This document shows, piece after piece, positions 46,250 to 59,639 of a stretch of DNA of 64,000 nt. The DNA lies in NCBI RefSeq assembly GCF_036320965.1, contig NC_092228.1, positions 13,417,807-13,481,806 on the forward strand, in the 5' to 3' direction. Every line of letters begins with the position of its first letter. The first letter of the stretch is position 1. The position numbers and the translations under genes are program-made. Under the pieces are notes generated by a model. It made no database searches. It worked only from the letters and a program-made list of their open reading frames with translations, and was not told where the DNA came from. Source of the DNA: Panulirus ornatus. Its lineage: Eukaryota > Arthropoda > Malacostraca > Decapoda > Palinuridae.

Positions 46250-48462
46250 CAGGAGGAGGGATGGTGCTCCAGGAGGAGGGATGGGGGTGTGGTGTGTGTG
46301 CTCCAGGAGGAGGGATGGGGGTGTGGTGTGTGTGCTCCAGGAGGAGGGATGGGAGTGTGGTGTGTGTGCTCCAGGAGGAGGGATGGGGGTGTGGTGTGTG
46401 TGCTCCAGGAGGAGGGATGGGGTGTGGTGTGTGTGCTCCAGGAGGAGGGATGGGGGTGTGGTGTGTGTGCTCCAGGAGGAGGGATGGGGGTGTGGTGTGT
46501 GTGCTCCAGGAGGAGGGATGGGGGTGTGGTGTGTGTGCTCCAGGAGGAGGGATGGGGGTGTGGTGTGTGTGCTCCAGGAGGAAGGATGGGGGTGTGGTGT
46601 GTGTGCTCCAGGAGGAAGGATGGGGGTGTGGTGTGTGTGCTCCAGGAGGGAGGAGGTGTGGTGTGTGTGCTCCAGGAGGAGGGAGGAGGTGTGGTGTGTG
46701 TGCTCCAGGAGGAGGGGTGTGGTGTGGTGTGTGTGCTCCAGGAGGAGGGAGGAGGTGTGGTGTGTGTGCTCCAGGAGGAGGGATGGGGGTGTGGTGTGTG
46801 TGCTCCAGGAGGAAGGATGGGGTGTGGTGTGTGTGCTCCAGGAGGAGGGATGGGGGTGTGGTGTGTGTGCTCCAGGAGGAAGGATGGGGGTGTGGTGTGT
46901 GTGCTCCAGGAGGAAGGATGGGGGTGTGGTGTGTGTGCTCCAGGAGGAGGGATGGGGGTGTGGTGTGTGTGCTCCAGGAGGAGGGAGGAGGTGTGGTGTG
47001 TGTGCTCCAGGAGGAGGGATGGGGTGTGGTGTGTGTGCTCCAGGAGGAAGGATGGGGGTGTGGTGTGTGTGCTCCAGGAGGAGGGAGGAGGTGTGGTGTG
47101 TGTGCTCCAGGAGGAGGGATGAGGTGTGGTGTGTGTGCTCCAGGAGGAGGGGTGTGGTGTGGTGTGTGTGCTCCAGGAGGAGGGATGGGGGTGTGGTGTG
47201 TGTGCTCCAGGAGGAGGGATGGGGGTGTGGTGTGTGTGCTCCAGGAGGAGGGATGGGGGTGTGGTGTGTGTGCTCCAGGAGGAGGGATGGGGGTGTGGTG
47301 TGTGTGCTCCAGGAGGAGGGATGGGGGTGTGGTGTGTGTGCTCCAGGAGGAGGGAGGAGGTGTGGTGTGTGTGCTCCAGGAGGAGGGAGGAGGTGTGGTG
47401 TGTGTGCTCCAGGAGGAGGGATGGGGTGTGGTGTGTGTGCTCCAGGAGGAAGGAGGGGGGTGTGGTGTGTGTGCTCCAGGAGGAGGGAGGAGGTGTGGTG
47501 TGTGTGCTCCAGGAGGAGGGATGGGGTGTGGTGTGTGTGCTCCAGGAGGAGGGATGGGGATGTGGTGTGTGTGCTTCAGGAGGAGGGATGGGGGTGTGGT
47601 GTGTGTGCTTCAGGAGGAGGGATGGGGGTGTGGTGTGTGTGCTCCAGGAGGAAGGATGAGGGTGTGGTGTGTGTGCTCCAGGAGGAAGGATGGGGGTGTG
47701 GTGTGTGTGCTCCAGGAGGAGGGAGGAGGTGTGGTGTGTGTGCTCCAGGAGGAGGGATGGGGTGTGGTGTGTGTGCTCCAGGAGGAGGGATGGGGTGTGG
47801 TGTGTGTGCTCCAGGAGGAGGGAGGAGGTGTGGTGTGTGTGCTCCAGGAGGAGGGATGGGGTGTGGTGTGTGTGCTCCAGGAGGAAGGATGGGGTGTGGT
47901 GTGTGTGCTCCAGGAGGAGGGATGGGGGTGTGGTGTGTGTGCTCCAGGAGGAGGGATGGGGGTGTGGTGTGTGTGCTCTAGGAGGAGGGATGGGGTGTGG
48001 TGTGTGTGCTCCAGGAGGAGGGGTGTGGTGTGGTGTGTGTGCTCCAGGAGGAGGGATGGGGTGTGGTGTGTGTGCTCCAGGAGGAGGGATGGAGGTGTGG
48101 TGTGTGTGCTCCAGGAGGGAGGAGGTGTGGTGTGTGTGCTCCAGGAGGGAGGAGGTGTGGTGTGTGTGTGCTCCAGGAGGAGGGAGGTGGTGTGGTGTGT
48201 TTGCTCCAGGAGGAGGGATGGGGTGTGGTGTGTGTGCTCCAGGAGGAGGGAGGAGGTGTGGTGTGTGTGCTCCAGGAGGAGGGAGGAGGTGTGGTGTGTG
48301 TGCTCCAGGAGGAGGGATGGGGGTGTGGTGTGTGTGCTCCAGGAGGAGGGATGGGGTGTGGTGTGTGTGCTCCAGGAGGAGGGATGTGGTGTGGTGTGTG
48401 TGCTCCAGGAGGAGGGATGGGGTGTGGTGTGTGTGCTCCAGGAGGTGTGGTGTGGTGTTGGG
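46250..48462. repeat. 33/34-bp G-rich minisatellite, about 65 copies (2.2 kb)
   Basis: The unit is tgtgctccaggaggagggat followed by ggg(g)gtgtggtgtg. The main length variants are four versus five G (33/34 bp), with gggagga, gaagga and ggggtgtggtg subtypes scattered along the array. The absence of stops in all phases gives frames of 737 codons (+) and 829 codons (-). Both show only the repeat, so no protein is inferred. Runs of GGG and GGAGGAGGG make the plus strand a strong G-quadruplex candidate. Confidence 0.98.
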
Positions 48463-48638
48463 TGGGGCGGTTAGTGGCATTGTATTCCGTCGCTCACAAG
48501 ATATGCAAAACACCGTCAGCGAGGCCAAGTAAACATCCATCTGGAAAGTCGGGGGGGGCCAGGAGGCGCGGGTTTATCTCAGAAGAAAGTTTTCGAGTCC
48601 CGGGCTCACACAGCTGTACACCATGAAGGACGAGAGAG

Positions 48639-48642
<4 letters not shown>

Positions 48643-48698
<56 letters not shown>
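48643..48698. repeat. (GA)n microsatellite
   Basis: 28 perfect units. Confidence 0.98.
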
Positions 48699-48701
<3 letters not shown>

Positions 48702-48882
48702 TACGGACCAATAGCACTGACAAGACACATTAAAAGACACGAGTGTCCCCCAAGATGTAAATGGACTGGCGCTTCAGGAAGTCAAACACTTTGCATAATC
48801 CAGAGGGCAACACATGGCTCTTCAAAGACAGGATGATCATGCCTCTCTCTCTCTCTCAACTCCTCGATCACTAGGATAAGAC

Positions 48883-49697
<815 letters not shown>

Positions 49698-50187
49698 CAT
49701 TACCTCACCTCTACCACCTCTCACAACCTTTCCTCCCACACCCCTGTCCATTACCTCACCTCTACCACCTCCCACAACCTCTCCTCCCACACCCCTGTCC
49801 ATTACCTCACCTCTACCACCTCCCACAACCTCTCCTCCCACACCCCCGTCCATTACCTCACCTCTACCACCTCCCACAACCTTTCCTCCCACACCCCCGT
49901 CCATTACCTCACCTCTACCACCTCTCACAACCTTTCCTCCCATACCCCCGTCTATTACCTCACCTCTACCACCTCCCACAACCTCTCCTCCCACACCCCC
50001 GTCCATTACCTCACCTCTACCACCTCCCACAACCTCTCCTCCCACACCCCCGTCCATTACCTCACCTCTACCACCTCCCACAACCTCTCCTCCCACACCC
50101 CCGTCCATTACCTCACCTCTACCACCTCCCACAACCTCTCCTCCCACACCCCCGTCCATTACCTCACCTCTACCACCTCCCACTCCC
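49698..50187. repeat. 51-bp minisatellite, about 9.5 copies
   Basis: attacctcacctctaccacc, tcccacaacctctcctccca and caccccgtcc modules at a 51-bp period (17 codons). The frame is preserved on both strands (plus: HYLTSTTSHNLSSHTPV). Variation between units is a few C/T changes. Confidence 0.97.
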
Positions 50188-50424
50188 CCCGTCCAAGAAC
50201 CAAAACCTCCAACGTCCCCCCACCTCGTATATCCACTCCTTATAAACCACACTCCCCACTACCATCACCCCCTCAAAAAAAAAACCCTACTCTTCAAAAC
50301 CCTCTCCTTCAATCTTAACTCCCAATCAACCCTCCCAGAATGACCGGGGTCCCAACACTTCCATAAACTCCAACTTCTTTTTACTCTCTCCCACGACCCG
50401 TAGCTTCCAAGTCACCCCAAGGGA

Positions 50425-50427
<3 letters not shown>
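50188..50427. other. Short C-rich unique segment
   Basis: No feature recognised. Confidence 0.3.

Positions 50428-50488
<61 letters not shown>
50428..50488. repeat. (CT)n microsatellite
   Basis: About 30 perfect units. Confidence 0.98.
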
Positions 50489-50490
<2 letters not shown>

Positions 50491-50649
50491 GCTCCCCTAC
50501 TCCCAGCGTCCCTCCCTACCCACTCTCCAAAGCCGAATTTATGTCTGTGTTTTGACCAACGGCTTAAACGTAGCTTTCTCACATTGTTTTCCCCCCTCGA
50601 CCAACACCTATCTTTCTTTTTTTTTTTTCACCCTCCGCCGAAAACGAGG

Positions 50650-50711
50650 TTTCGGAACGATAAGCCTGACTGGGCAGAGAAGCAACACGATAACCTGGGT
50701 CCCAGATCGAA

Positions 50712-50774
<63 letters not shown>

Positions 50775-50820
50775 TGTAGAAGACCCCGCCCAAAATCATC
50801 GCAAGGTAGACGTAAGATTC
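50650..50820. repeat. Single copy of the GACCTCC/GGTAAGG family split by (TG)n
   Basis: ataagcctgactgggcagag before and tagaagaccccgccc / atcgcaaggtagacgtaag after a (TG)n tract (50714-50772) correspond, in order, to the leader and unit at 31431-31530. Confidence 0.6.
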
Positions 50821-50835
50821 TTACATCATCCCGCG

Positions 50836-51068
50836 CACCCACAGCGCATACCGAGTGGTATTTGCCCATACCCACAGCACATACCGAGTGGTATTTGCCC
50901 ATACCCACGGCACATACCGAGTGGTATTTGCCCAAACCCACAGCACATACCGAGTGGTATTTGCCCAAACCCACAGCACATACCGAGTGGTATTTGCCCA
51001 TACCCACAGCACATACCGAGTGGTATTTGCCCAAACCCACAGCACATACCGAGTGGTATTTGCCCAAC
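50836..51068. repeat. 33-bp minisatellite, 7 copies
   Basis: acccacagcacataccgagt plus ggtatttgcccat in 33-bp register, nearly identical copies. Frames are open on both strands because the period is 11 codons. Confidence 0.97.
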
Positions 51069-51222
51069 ACACAGAGAGAGACATCCATCTGCTCCTCACA
51101 CGTATATATACTGGTACCCTTACGTCATGAGTGACCTGATGAACCATAAAACTGTCACGTGATCCGATAAACTCCGGCACACTGGGAGAACCTTTACGTA
51201 TCTTGATCATGAACCTTTTTAA

Positions 51223-51447
51223 GGTTCACGTCGTTTCTACAGCCTGTGGAAGTCATTGCCTTATCAATTTCTATACCTTACCCAGCCCCTTCGCTCGCCA
51301 TGTTTAACGTCAGGGGTCGTAGTGTCCCCTAACTGTAGAGATACACTTAACGTAATCAGTCAGCTCCTCACACACAAGCCTCACGTCCTGCTCAAATGGT
51401 CCTCCCTCTCTCTCTCTCTCTCTCTCCTCTCTCTCCCGGTGCCTTAG
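51223..51447 (+). mobile_element. Possible LINE ORF2 C-terminal relic
   Basis: After a stop at 51220 the plus frame begins GSRRFYSLWKSLPYQFLYL. The short (R)(F)..LW.SLP pattern resembles the W-LP box of non-LTR ORF2 tails such as the relic at 37789-38073. The rest, up to a (CT)n tract, has no recognised features. The resemblance is short and may be chance. Confidence 0.25.
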
Positions 51448-51901
51448 CCTGATTACCACCTACTCCTGTGAACCGATAATTTGCTCCTGATGAACTGAGG
51501 GAAAAGTTCTGGGTTGTCATTTGTCTCGTCCACAAGGCTCTCCACCAAAAGTTTCTCTCCTCCTCCTCCTCCCTCCTTCTCCTCCTGGTACTCGTCCCTC
51601 GCTCTCTTTACACCTTTCATACCCTGGTTGGCTACAGTGTCGTCTACGTCCCTACCACACTAACGTACACCTCTAGGCTCCTTCGCGTTGAGGCATTCTT
51701 CAGTGAACCACCATACCGACCCTTCCTCCGACTCGCCCAACTTGCACGGAGTGGTACCCTCGCGGTCTTAACCCGACACCACCACCACGTATTCACGGAA
51801 GCTTCTGTACCACCGGTCGATACTCTGGTTATAGACCTCCCTCTCCCGATCTGTCCTCTCAAAGAACTCCATTAGCTCTACGTAGCAGCCATGATTACAG
51901 C

Positions 51902-51903
<2 letters not shown>
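51448..51903. other. Unique sequence, no gene seen
   Basis: Pyrimidine-rich at 51550-51600. No recognised feature. Confidence 0.4.

Positions 51904-51941
<38 letters not shown>
51904..51941. repeat. (TG)n microsatellite
   Basis: 19 perfect units. Confidence 0.97.
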
Positions 51942-51944
<3 letters not shown>

Positions 51945-52130
51945 ACGGGAGAGTTAGAACGCTACTTAAAACCATATATGAACCTTACCGTCCACACCTG
52001 GCGACCAACGTCTCCCTCCCTTACCTGCAACACAAAAAACAAGTCGATTAGGACGGATATATCCTGTCATTCATTATAATAGGACACGTGTGACACGATC
52101 TAAAAGCAATGCTATAAGTAGCTTCACTGG

Positions 52131-52620
<490 letters not shown>

Positions 52621-52695
<75 letters not shown>
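52621..52695. repeat. (GA)n microsatellite
   Basis: About 37 perfect units. Confidence 0.98.
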
Positions 52696-52698
<3 letters not shown>

Positions 52699-53512
52699 TG
52701 AGGGCCCTTACAAATACACACAGACGCAAAAATAGAATAAGACTCTCTCTCCTCTCACAGGCCTGGGATGGGGTGGAGGAGGAGGCCAGAATAACAGGGG
52801 AAGTTTGTTCACAGCCACGGAGGCGGCTCCTCCGGGGGGAGAGATATAATACAGGCAAATGGTTGCACGCCTCACTGAGCCTTCACGACCCCAGGCCAAG
52901 AAAAATAACACAAGGCGAAAAATATATATAACTATACATATCCACCTACACAGTTGTTGATATCCATTCAATTCGTCCCAATAAAATCTCGTGACATTTT
53001 TTTGGAGGGGTGGCTAAGACACACGTAAGAAAGGAGGGGGATAAAACAGCAGCGATTACCGTCTTGGGTTTACACCAACGAGACGCGGGGAATGTTGACT
53101 GACGTCGGTTACGCCAGCGATACGATGGCGGGAGACAGCGCGGACTACAACGTCGCCCCGCGCCCCACCCAACCACACACACACACACACCTGGCCGGCC
53201 GGACCCGACGCCCCTCGTAATGCGCTGCGGCCCATCTTCCCTAGGGCCTCGATCGAGGCCTGGAGGGGCTTTACTTGACCCGGGAGTCTACTGGGGGGGA
53301 AGGAATGGTTGGTTCTTCTCCAACGTATCGGTAAATTATACCGTGATAAAAAGAGACATTTTTTTTTCATTTCTTCCTCATTAACGAACACGCTGGCTGG
53401 CATGGCTGACCATCGTTCGTGGACGTATACAGACAGGCTGAACATGAAACGAAAAAAAAAAAATCTAAATAAAAAATTCATTAATTCCTGGAGTGAAACG
53501 ACACGCCCCCTC
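52696..53512. other. Unique sequence, no gene seen
   Basis: Includes a short (CA)n at 53173-53191. No recognised feature. Confidence 0.4.
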
Positions 53513-53663
53513 GAAGACGACGGTGCGACGATTGAGCACGACGGTACGACCCTTGAAGACGAGAGTATGACAGTGAGCACGACGGTACGACCCTTGAAGA
53601 CCGAGAGTATGACACTGAGCACGACGGTACGACCCTTTGACGTAAGGGTCGTACAACCGTGCT
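53513..53663. repeat. 21-bp motif cluster ending in a near-perfect hairpin
   Basis: Four forward copies of cgacggtacgaccctt are separated by gaagac(c)gagagtatgaca, giving a ~50-bp higher-order unit. The last forward copy (53618-53637) faces a reverse copy (53644-53663): 20-bp arms with two mismatches and a 6-nt loop, tgacgt. Confidence 0.9.
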
Positions 53664-53808
53664 GAAGACGTTACTATCTTTTCGTCACTTGAGGCAAAGG
53701 GAGAGCAAGTACAGCAGGCAGTGTCCGGTGAGACACGAGGCCCACTGCAGGTGTTTCTGGTGGCACATGACCACACAATACAACACTTTACACACTCCTC
53801 CAACACTC

Positions 53809-53810
<2 letters not shown>

Positions 53811-53907
<97 letters not shown>

Positions 53908-53909
53908 AC
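53811..53909. repeat. Compound (CT)n(CA)n microsatellite
   Basis: CT 53811-53882 followed by CA to 53909. Confidence 0.98.
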
Positions 53910-55215
53910 GAGTTAAACTTGTAAGACACACTTCCTCATGGGGTGAGAGGGGGAACAGAGGGGGAGCCCATCCCCCACGTCGCTAGGACACTGCTTTCGA
54001 GCAGTGTCTTCAGAACAACGAGGGAAGATGAGAGAGGTCTGGGAGGGGGAAGGAGCGGAAAGCATGGTGAGATCTTACGGCACAACTCTCCGTAGTTACT
54101 CTCCCCTCAGCTGTGAGAGTAACTGATGACCGCCCCTTCTCTACCAGTAACACCTAACGTGGCACACCCCTACACACACACACACACACACAACATCCAG
54201 TACTTCATACGTTCATAAGATACATACAAACGGACAAAGTATCAAAAAAACATATATATATTTTAGTAAGAAAAGTATTAAGTAATCTCTCTCCGTCTCG
54301 CTGCTTACAGACGGGCCAGTATTGGGTGTCGTAAGCCCGACGCACAACACATTACCATGAGCTCTGGACACAGCCTGCCTTCCCCAGGCCACACATGAGA
54401 TGGGCGGAGGCGGTGAGGGTAGGACGTGGGTGTGGCTGCCTCACTACGTCCCCAACGCCACCACCATCACCACCACCACCCAGCTCTCCTGCCCACACCG
54501 TCACTCCCCTCCCGGAATACGTTCATCATCTGTCACCAGATTATAACTATAAAGTTCAACTGCTGAGAACGAAAATTATAAGATATGGACCATAAAAGAG
54601 GAATAATAAAAAAGATAATAAAAAAAAACTTGGACTTAAGCCGATGGCTGTACATCATCCGTCTTTTCTCTGGGCCATTTTCCAGCGAGGCTTGAGACCA
54701 GCAGGTTATCATGAGGGCTCAGGGTTCGAAGCCCCATCTCCCCCCCTCCCCTCGATCCGCTCCCTCCCCTGTTTGAGAAGTCCTAGCGCCCCCTTCTCCC
54801 CTCCTCCTCCTCCTCCCTCCCGGCTAATGTTCACTCCCGACTTCTGGCCTGGATCTCGTCGGTTCCATTACCCGACTCTAGTCTGTTACCTTACGACCCA
54901 CACGACGACTTCCCCTCCGGCTTCTAGAACCACTTCATGACGCTCGTCAGTCGTGAGTGACTCCGGCCCTGGGCTCAACCTCCTCCCGCTAATCCAAGCT
55001 GTTACTCTCTCTCTCGCCTCGAATAGCCCGACCGGGTCGCGCCAGGATTGGGTAACTCCTGCAAATCTTACATTTTCAGTTTTCAAAAGACACGAAGAAG
55101 AAAACGGCGGCGTCACCCGAAGACTCGACCACCAAAGTTCTCCGCCACCGCTTACCCGAAAAGCACAGCGTTCGTACCAGAGTTGTTCACCGTACCGATA
55201 CATAATAGCCCAGAA
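53910..55215. other. Unique sequence, no gene seen
   Basis: About 1.3 kb of mixed DNA, including a (CA)n at 54172-54191. ggttcgaagcccc at 54722 is tRNA B-box-like without an A box. A 124-codon minus-strand frame (54886-55260) has no recognised domain. Confidence 0.4.
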
Positions 55216-55340
55216 TATGGCAGCAGAAACCTGGTCAAGTTCGCCAGTGTTATCACGCAATTTCTACCTCCATCTCTGGCAGCAGAGACCTGGTTAAATT
55301 CGCCACGGTGTTAAACACGCAATTTCTACCTGTGTCTCTG
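55216..55340. repeat. ~61-bp tandem duplication
   Basis: ggcagcaga(a/g)acctggt and cacgcaatttctacct occur in two copies (55217 and 55278 for the first box). Confidence 0.85.
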
Positions 55341-56638
55341 TCAACTCCTTTCCACCACTTCCATTTCAAAACACCACAAGTCATCCTTACAACAATAACA
55401 TGTTGTGCATAACCACAGCCTCTATACTCTATCCTGGAAACCCCTGTTGTAAGAGAATTACAACCTCAGCTCCCCAGAATGCTGGAGGGTTGTGTGGATA
55501 CCGTATTGATTCCCCTTGTTATTAGCATCTACTTCATATCTACGAAGACCTTATTGGCTCTCACATCTGGAGTGGCTCTTCCTCCTCTTTATGAGCCGGA
55601 CAGGAATTAAGAGTATTCCGTCTCATTAGCCCTCAGAGAATCACCTGTCTCCAGATATCCCCCCCTCTGTCCGCCAGGATGTTGCTGGCCTATTTCTCTA
55701 TTCTTGAAACGTGTTCTCGTGAACTGTCAGCGTCACTCCACGCCACCTGGATAAGGACTCCATGGCTCGCGTCTGACGGCTGCTTCCTGTAGTTTTGTGT
55801 GTGGCGACCAATCACACGAGGATTGACCGTTATGATGCCTAATTCTTCCCTCGAACTTCCTTTATAACTTTGAAAAGTCTAGTTTGTAGTCACCTAGGAA
55901 GCTCTGATGGGAGTTTTTTATTTCACTTTCTCAGTGAATATTCCTTTAATCGCGAATACCAAGACTGAGGCATTTTTCGCCCGTTCCATATATAAAAAGT
56001 AGTATATACAAATATTAAGAACACAACAGTACTTCACACAGATGAGAAAATACGTGATGTGATACGATGAACATAATTAAGAATATGTATAATAAACGTA
56101 TGACCACTCACGTATGAATAACAATACCATGATTTTGGACTTCATGAATTAAAAATGGACTTAGATGTGTGTATATACATACATACAGAGGCGGAGAAGA
56201 GCACAGAACGTACAGCGGGTACAACACACAGACACAAGAGTGCGTCAGGTGTACCTCACTGCGTTTGGTGGGTCCTCGCCCCCCATGGGACCATAATGAA
56301 ACACGTTACTGCCAGATAACGAAACAATTATCACAAACAATGGTCGACTGAAACTTAGGGCAGCCACTCGGGTGAAACGAGGCCGTTGAGGCATTACAGA
56401 CACTACAAAACTGGGGAAGGTCATAAGAGTAATTAGATGATTAATCATCAAAAGAGATTAATAGATCATCGTGGGACGAGGTATTTCCACGCGTTGGATG
56501 AGCACATGAGTGAGAAAGGGTAACCGCTAAACACATGTGGTATACTGGACGGTTTACGGAGTACGGAACATTACTGTGCCTTAAGGACATTAGACTATCA
56601 ACATACTGGAGGTTCTGACCTTGATATAGCAAATGTGA
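55341..56638. other. Unique sequence, no gene seen
   Basis: About 1.3 kb of unique, balanced to AT-rich DNA. 55500-55870 is free of simple repeats and has homeodomain-like cores (gttattagcatc, tctcattagccc). No coding family recognised. Confidence 0.4.
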
Positions 56639-57432
56639 GGGGGAGGAGGAGGAGGAGGTTATGATACATTACATATGACGTACAACACACGTGGGGAGGA
56701 GGAGGTCATGATACACCACATATGACGTACAACATACGTGGGGAGGAGGAGGTCATGATACATTACATATGACGTACAACACACGTGGGGAGGAGGAGGT
56801 CATGATACATTACATATGACGTACAACATACGTGGGGAGGAGGAGGTCATGATACATTACATATGACGTACAACATACGTGGGGAGGAGGAGGTTATGAT
56901 ACATTACATATGACGTACAACATACGTGGGGAGGAGGAGGTCATGATACATTACATATGACGTACAACACACGTGGGGAGGAGGAGGTTATGATACATTA
57001 CATATGACGTACAACATACGTGGGGAGGAGGAGGTCATGATACATTACATATGACGTACAACATACGTGGGGAGGAGGTCATGATACATTACATATGACG
57101 TACAACATACGTGGGGAGGAGGAGCTCATGATACATCACATATGACGTACAACACACGTGGGGAGGTCATGATACATCACATATGACGTACAACACACGT
57201 GGGGAGAGGAGAGGAGGTCATGATACATCACATATGACGTACAACACACGTGGGGAGGAGGAGGTCATGATACATCACATATGACGTACAACATACGTGG
57301 GGAGGAGGAGGTCATGATACATCACATATGACGTACAACACACGTGGGGGGAGGAGAGAGGTCATGATACATCACATATGACGTACAACACACGTGGGGA
57401 GGTCATGATACATCACATGTGACGTACAACAC
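56639..57432. repeat. 47-bp minisatellite, about 17 copies, with CRE-like and E-box motifs
   Basis: ggtcatgatacattacatat, gacgtacaacatacgtgggg and aggagga. Each unit contains ATGACGTA (CREB/ATF-like core) and TACGTGGG or CACGTGGG (bHLH/HIF-type ACGTG core). Two subtypes (acatac/acacac, attaca/atcaca) shift from left to right. Spacer length varies by GGA number. Confidence 0.97.
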
Positions 57433-57888
57433 ACACAACATACTTGTATTGGATATTATACACAGAAGCTTTAGGGTATATCTGATACAAGCTATGTACG
57501 ACTCTACTGAACATTCTCCTTCTACCTGATGGCCTCGTGTGTGGCGAATATATCCTCTAGAGGCAACGTGGTGTTCACCTAACTACATATAGTATGTGAC
57601 ACGGGGGAGGCCCACAAGGTGCGTTTCTGGCCAATAGGAAGCCGCCACGTGTTCCAGGTAGAGAAAACATCATCCCCCTCTCTCTCTCACCCACTACCCC
57701 ACCCCCCAAAGGCCTGTAGGTAGGTGGCGTATGCGCGCGCGCGGGCACTAATGCTACCGCCCGCCGCACAGCTTCAATCACAATAATGTGACTGGCTGGT
57801 GTAGGGTAGCGGCCGGGAATGTAAATGGTCTAATATGGGCGGCACACGCATCTCCCCCACTGTTGCGTCTTGAGGAGCCTGGCGGGGG

Positions 57889-57890
<2 letters not shown>
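57433..57890. other. Unique sequence, no gene seen
   Basis: Contains a (GC)5-type stretch near 57734-57745. 57781-57850 is compact unique sequence (gggaatgtaaatggtctaat). No gene recognised. Confidence 0.4.

Positions 57891-57958
<68 letters not shown>
57891..57958. repeat. (GA)n microsatellite
   Basis: About 33 perfect units, followed by AGAAG repeats. Confidence 0.98.
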
Positions 57959-57962
<4 letters not shown>

Positions 57963-58688
57963 AAGAGAAGAGGCACATTACAGTCCTCCTTCCGCTGGAA
58001 TACTGTAAAGGCATGACGAAAGGCACCGAGCGAGGGGGGGAATGGGAGGGAGAGGAACGCTACAGCGATCTTACTGAAATATGCAAGACAAGAGTCGGAG
58101 ACTCGGTAGATCGTGATAAAAAAAGAGCCTGGCCAAACCCATTCCCCCGTGTGGCGCGGTCCCCGGCACACCACGGGTGGAAGGGATCATCTACTCCACC
58201 ACGCCGGTCATCTATAACCCCACCATCTGACCCCCGGCGCCGTTCTTACCACTGCAGCGGGAGTTTACTACGGAGGAGGAGGAGGAGGTGTGGTGTACCC
58301 GGGGGTTACCTGGGCGACACACACATAAACACACACACACACACACACCCGCATCGGCCGGCCCTCTACCACCCATCATCCATCAAACTATTGGATATGG
58401 ATCTCTTGCGCCCAGGCCCCTAAGTCCCCTTCTGTCTCCCTAAGTCAGTCCATACTCCATGGTGCTTCTTCAGAGGTGTTCTTCTATCGGCTGATACGCT
58501 GGGGAGAGTGGCTGGAGGGAGGAGCCTTTTTGCTCCATCATCCTGTCCTCATCGAAATAGATTTGGAACACACTATCCCATTACTACCCTCCAGCATATA
58601 CATCCCCACCAGGTCTTCAGGTATCTGTCATTTCCATGTATCCCTCCGCCCTTCTTCAGCATCACTGAAAAAAAAAAATCCTCTTCGT
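57959..58688. other. Unique sequence, no gene seen
   Basis: (GGA)n near 58272-58287 and (CA)n at 58320-58348. The right end may hold decayed downstream sequence of the LINE relic that follows (minus strand). Confidence 0.4.
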
Positions 58689-58895
58689 TCACCTCTCTTC
58701 ACGCATCCTCCCCATATGCCCAAACCATTTCAGCACACCCTGATCGTCCTCGTCAATTAAACTACGCTCACAACCACACTTAACACTGCCATTTCTTACA
58801 TGATGGAGCACGCTCACATCACAAATCGTCCTCAGACATTTCATTTCCAACAAGTCTAGTCCCGTTCCTCTGCGTTCAAAGTACAGGACTCGCAT
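58689..58895 (-). mobile_element. Non-LTR retrotransposon relic: C-terminal part of ORF2
   Basis: The minus strand encodes 68 residues with LDLLEMKCLRTICDVS, then HVRNG..KCGCERSLID, then GVLKWFGHMGRM. This is the familiar post-RT region of RTE-like and related non-LTR ORF2 proteins (LEMK.LR...GV.R.D..RN, then (L/V)(R/K)W.GH..RM). In-frame stops lie directly upstream. The frame ends at TGA right after the R.EER that normally leads into an RGRP-type segment, so it is a dead internal fragment. It could come from the same LINE family as the RT relic at 5758-6117, which lacks exactly this part, but the two do not overlap, so this cannot be tested here. Confidence 0.8.
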
Positions 58896-59639
58896 CCACT
58901 ATACTCACTCTGGACCACCAGAATCTCAAAAATACCCGTCTTTGACCTTGTGGCCTAGCGAAACTGGGTGGCTTGAGAATTATACATTTTCAAAGAGGAT
59001 TAACGAAGAAATAAGCGATGATTAATTAGCAAGGATGAGGGTGAGACATAAAGAGAAAGGACAGAAACAGCCAAGGAAAAGCCTGGGCTGTGATGGATAG
59101 AAGACCTCCGAAGGTGAACCTCAAGTAATATATATATAAATCTAAGAGGATGAAAGAGGGAGAAGGAAAGGGGAAAGGAAAAGAAGACAGAGATAAGACA
59201 GAGATGGAGGTGAGAGAGAGAGAGAGAGAGAGGAGCCGCAGCCACGCCATCAAAGATGTGTTATTAAAAAAAAAATAAGAATACAAAAACCCACCATCCA
59301 CAAACCTTACGATAGAAAGTTGATATCAGAGTCATCCCCCCTGATCGATGTGGGAGGGGATGAGGAGGGAGTGGGAGAAGAGGAAGAAGAGGAGGAGGAG
59401 AAGAAGGAGGAGAGGAATAGGCAGTGAGAATGGGGAGCTGCGATGAAGCTGGAAACGCGTGGGTCATCGAGGCACGGGGGAAAAGAACTGGGGCGGGGAA
59501 ATAAGAGCGTATGGGTACTGGGGGGAAACACAGGGGAAAAGTGGGGGGAGAGACGGAGGGATGGGTGGTGGGGGGGCGCAGCATATAGGTGTTGGGGTGA
59601 AGAGAGGGAAGGGGAGATGAGAGCGAGGCATGTGTGGTG

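Noticed and set aside
46051..48540. 829-codon minus-strand and 737-codon plus-strand frames
   Set aside because: Both are pure translations of a 33/34-bp tandem repeat, overlap each other completely, and show no start context, domain or splice signals.
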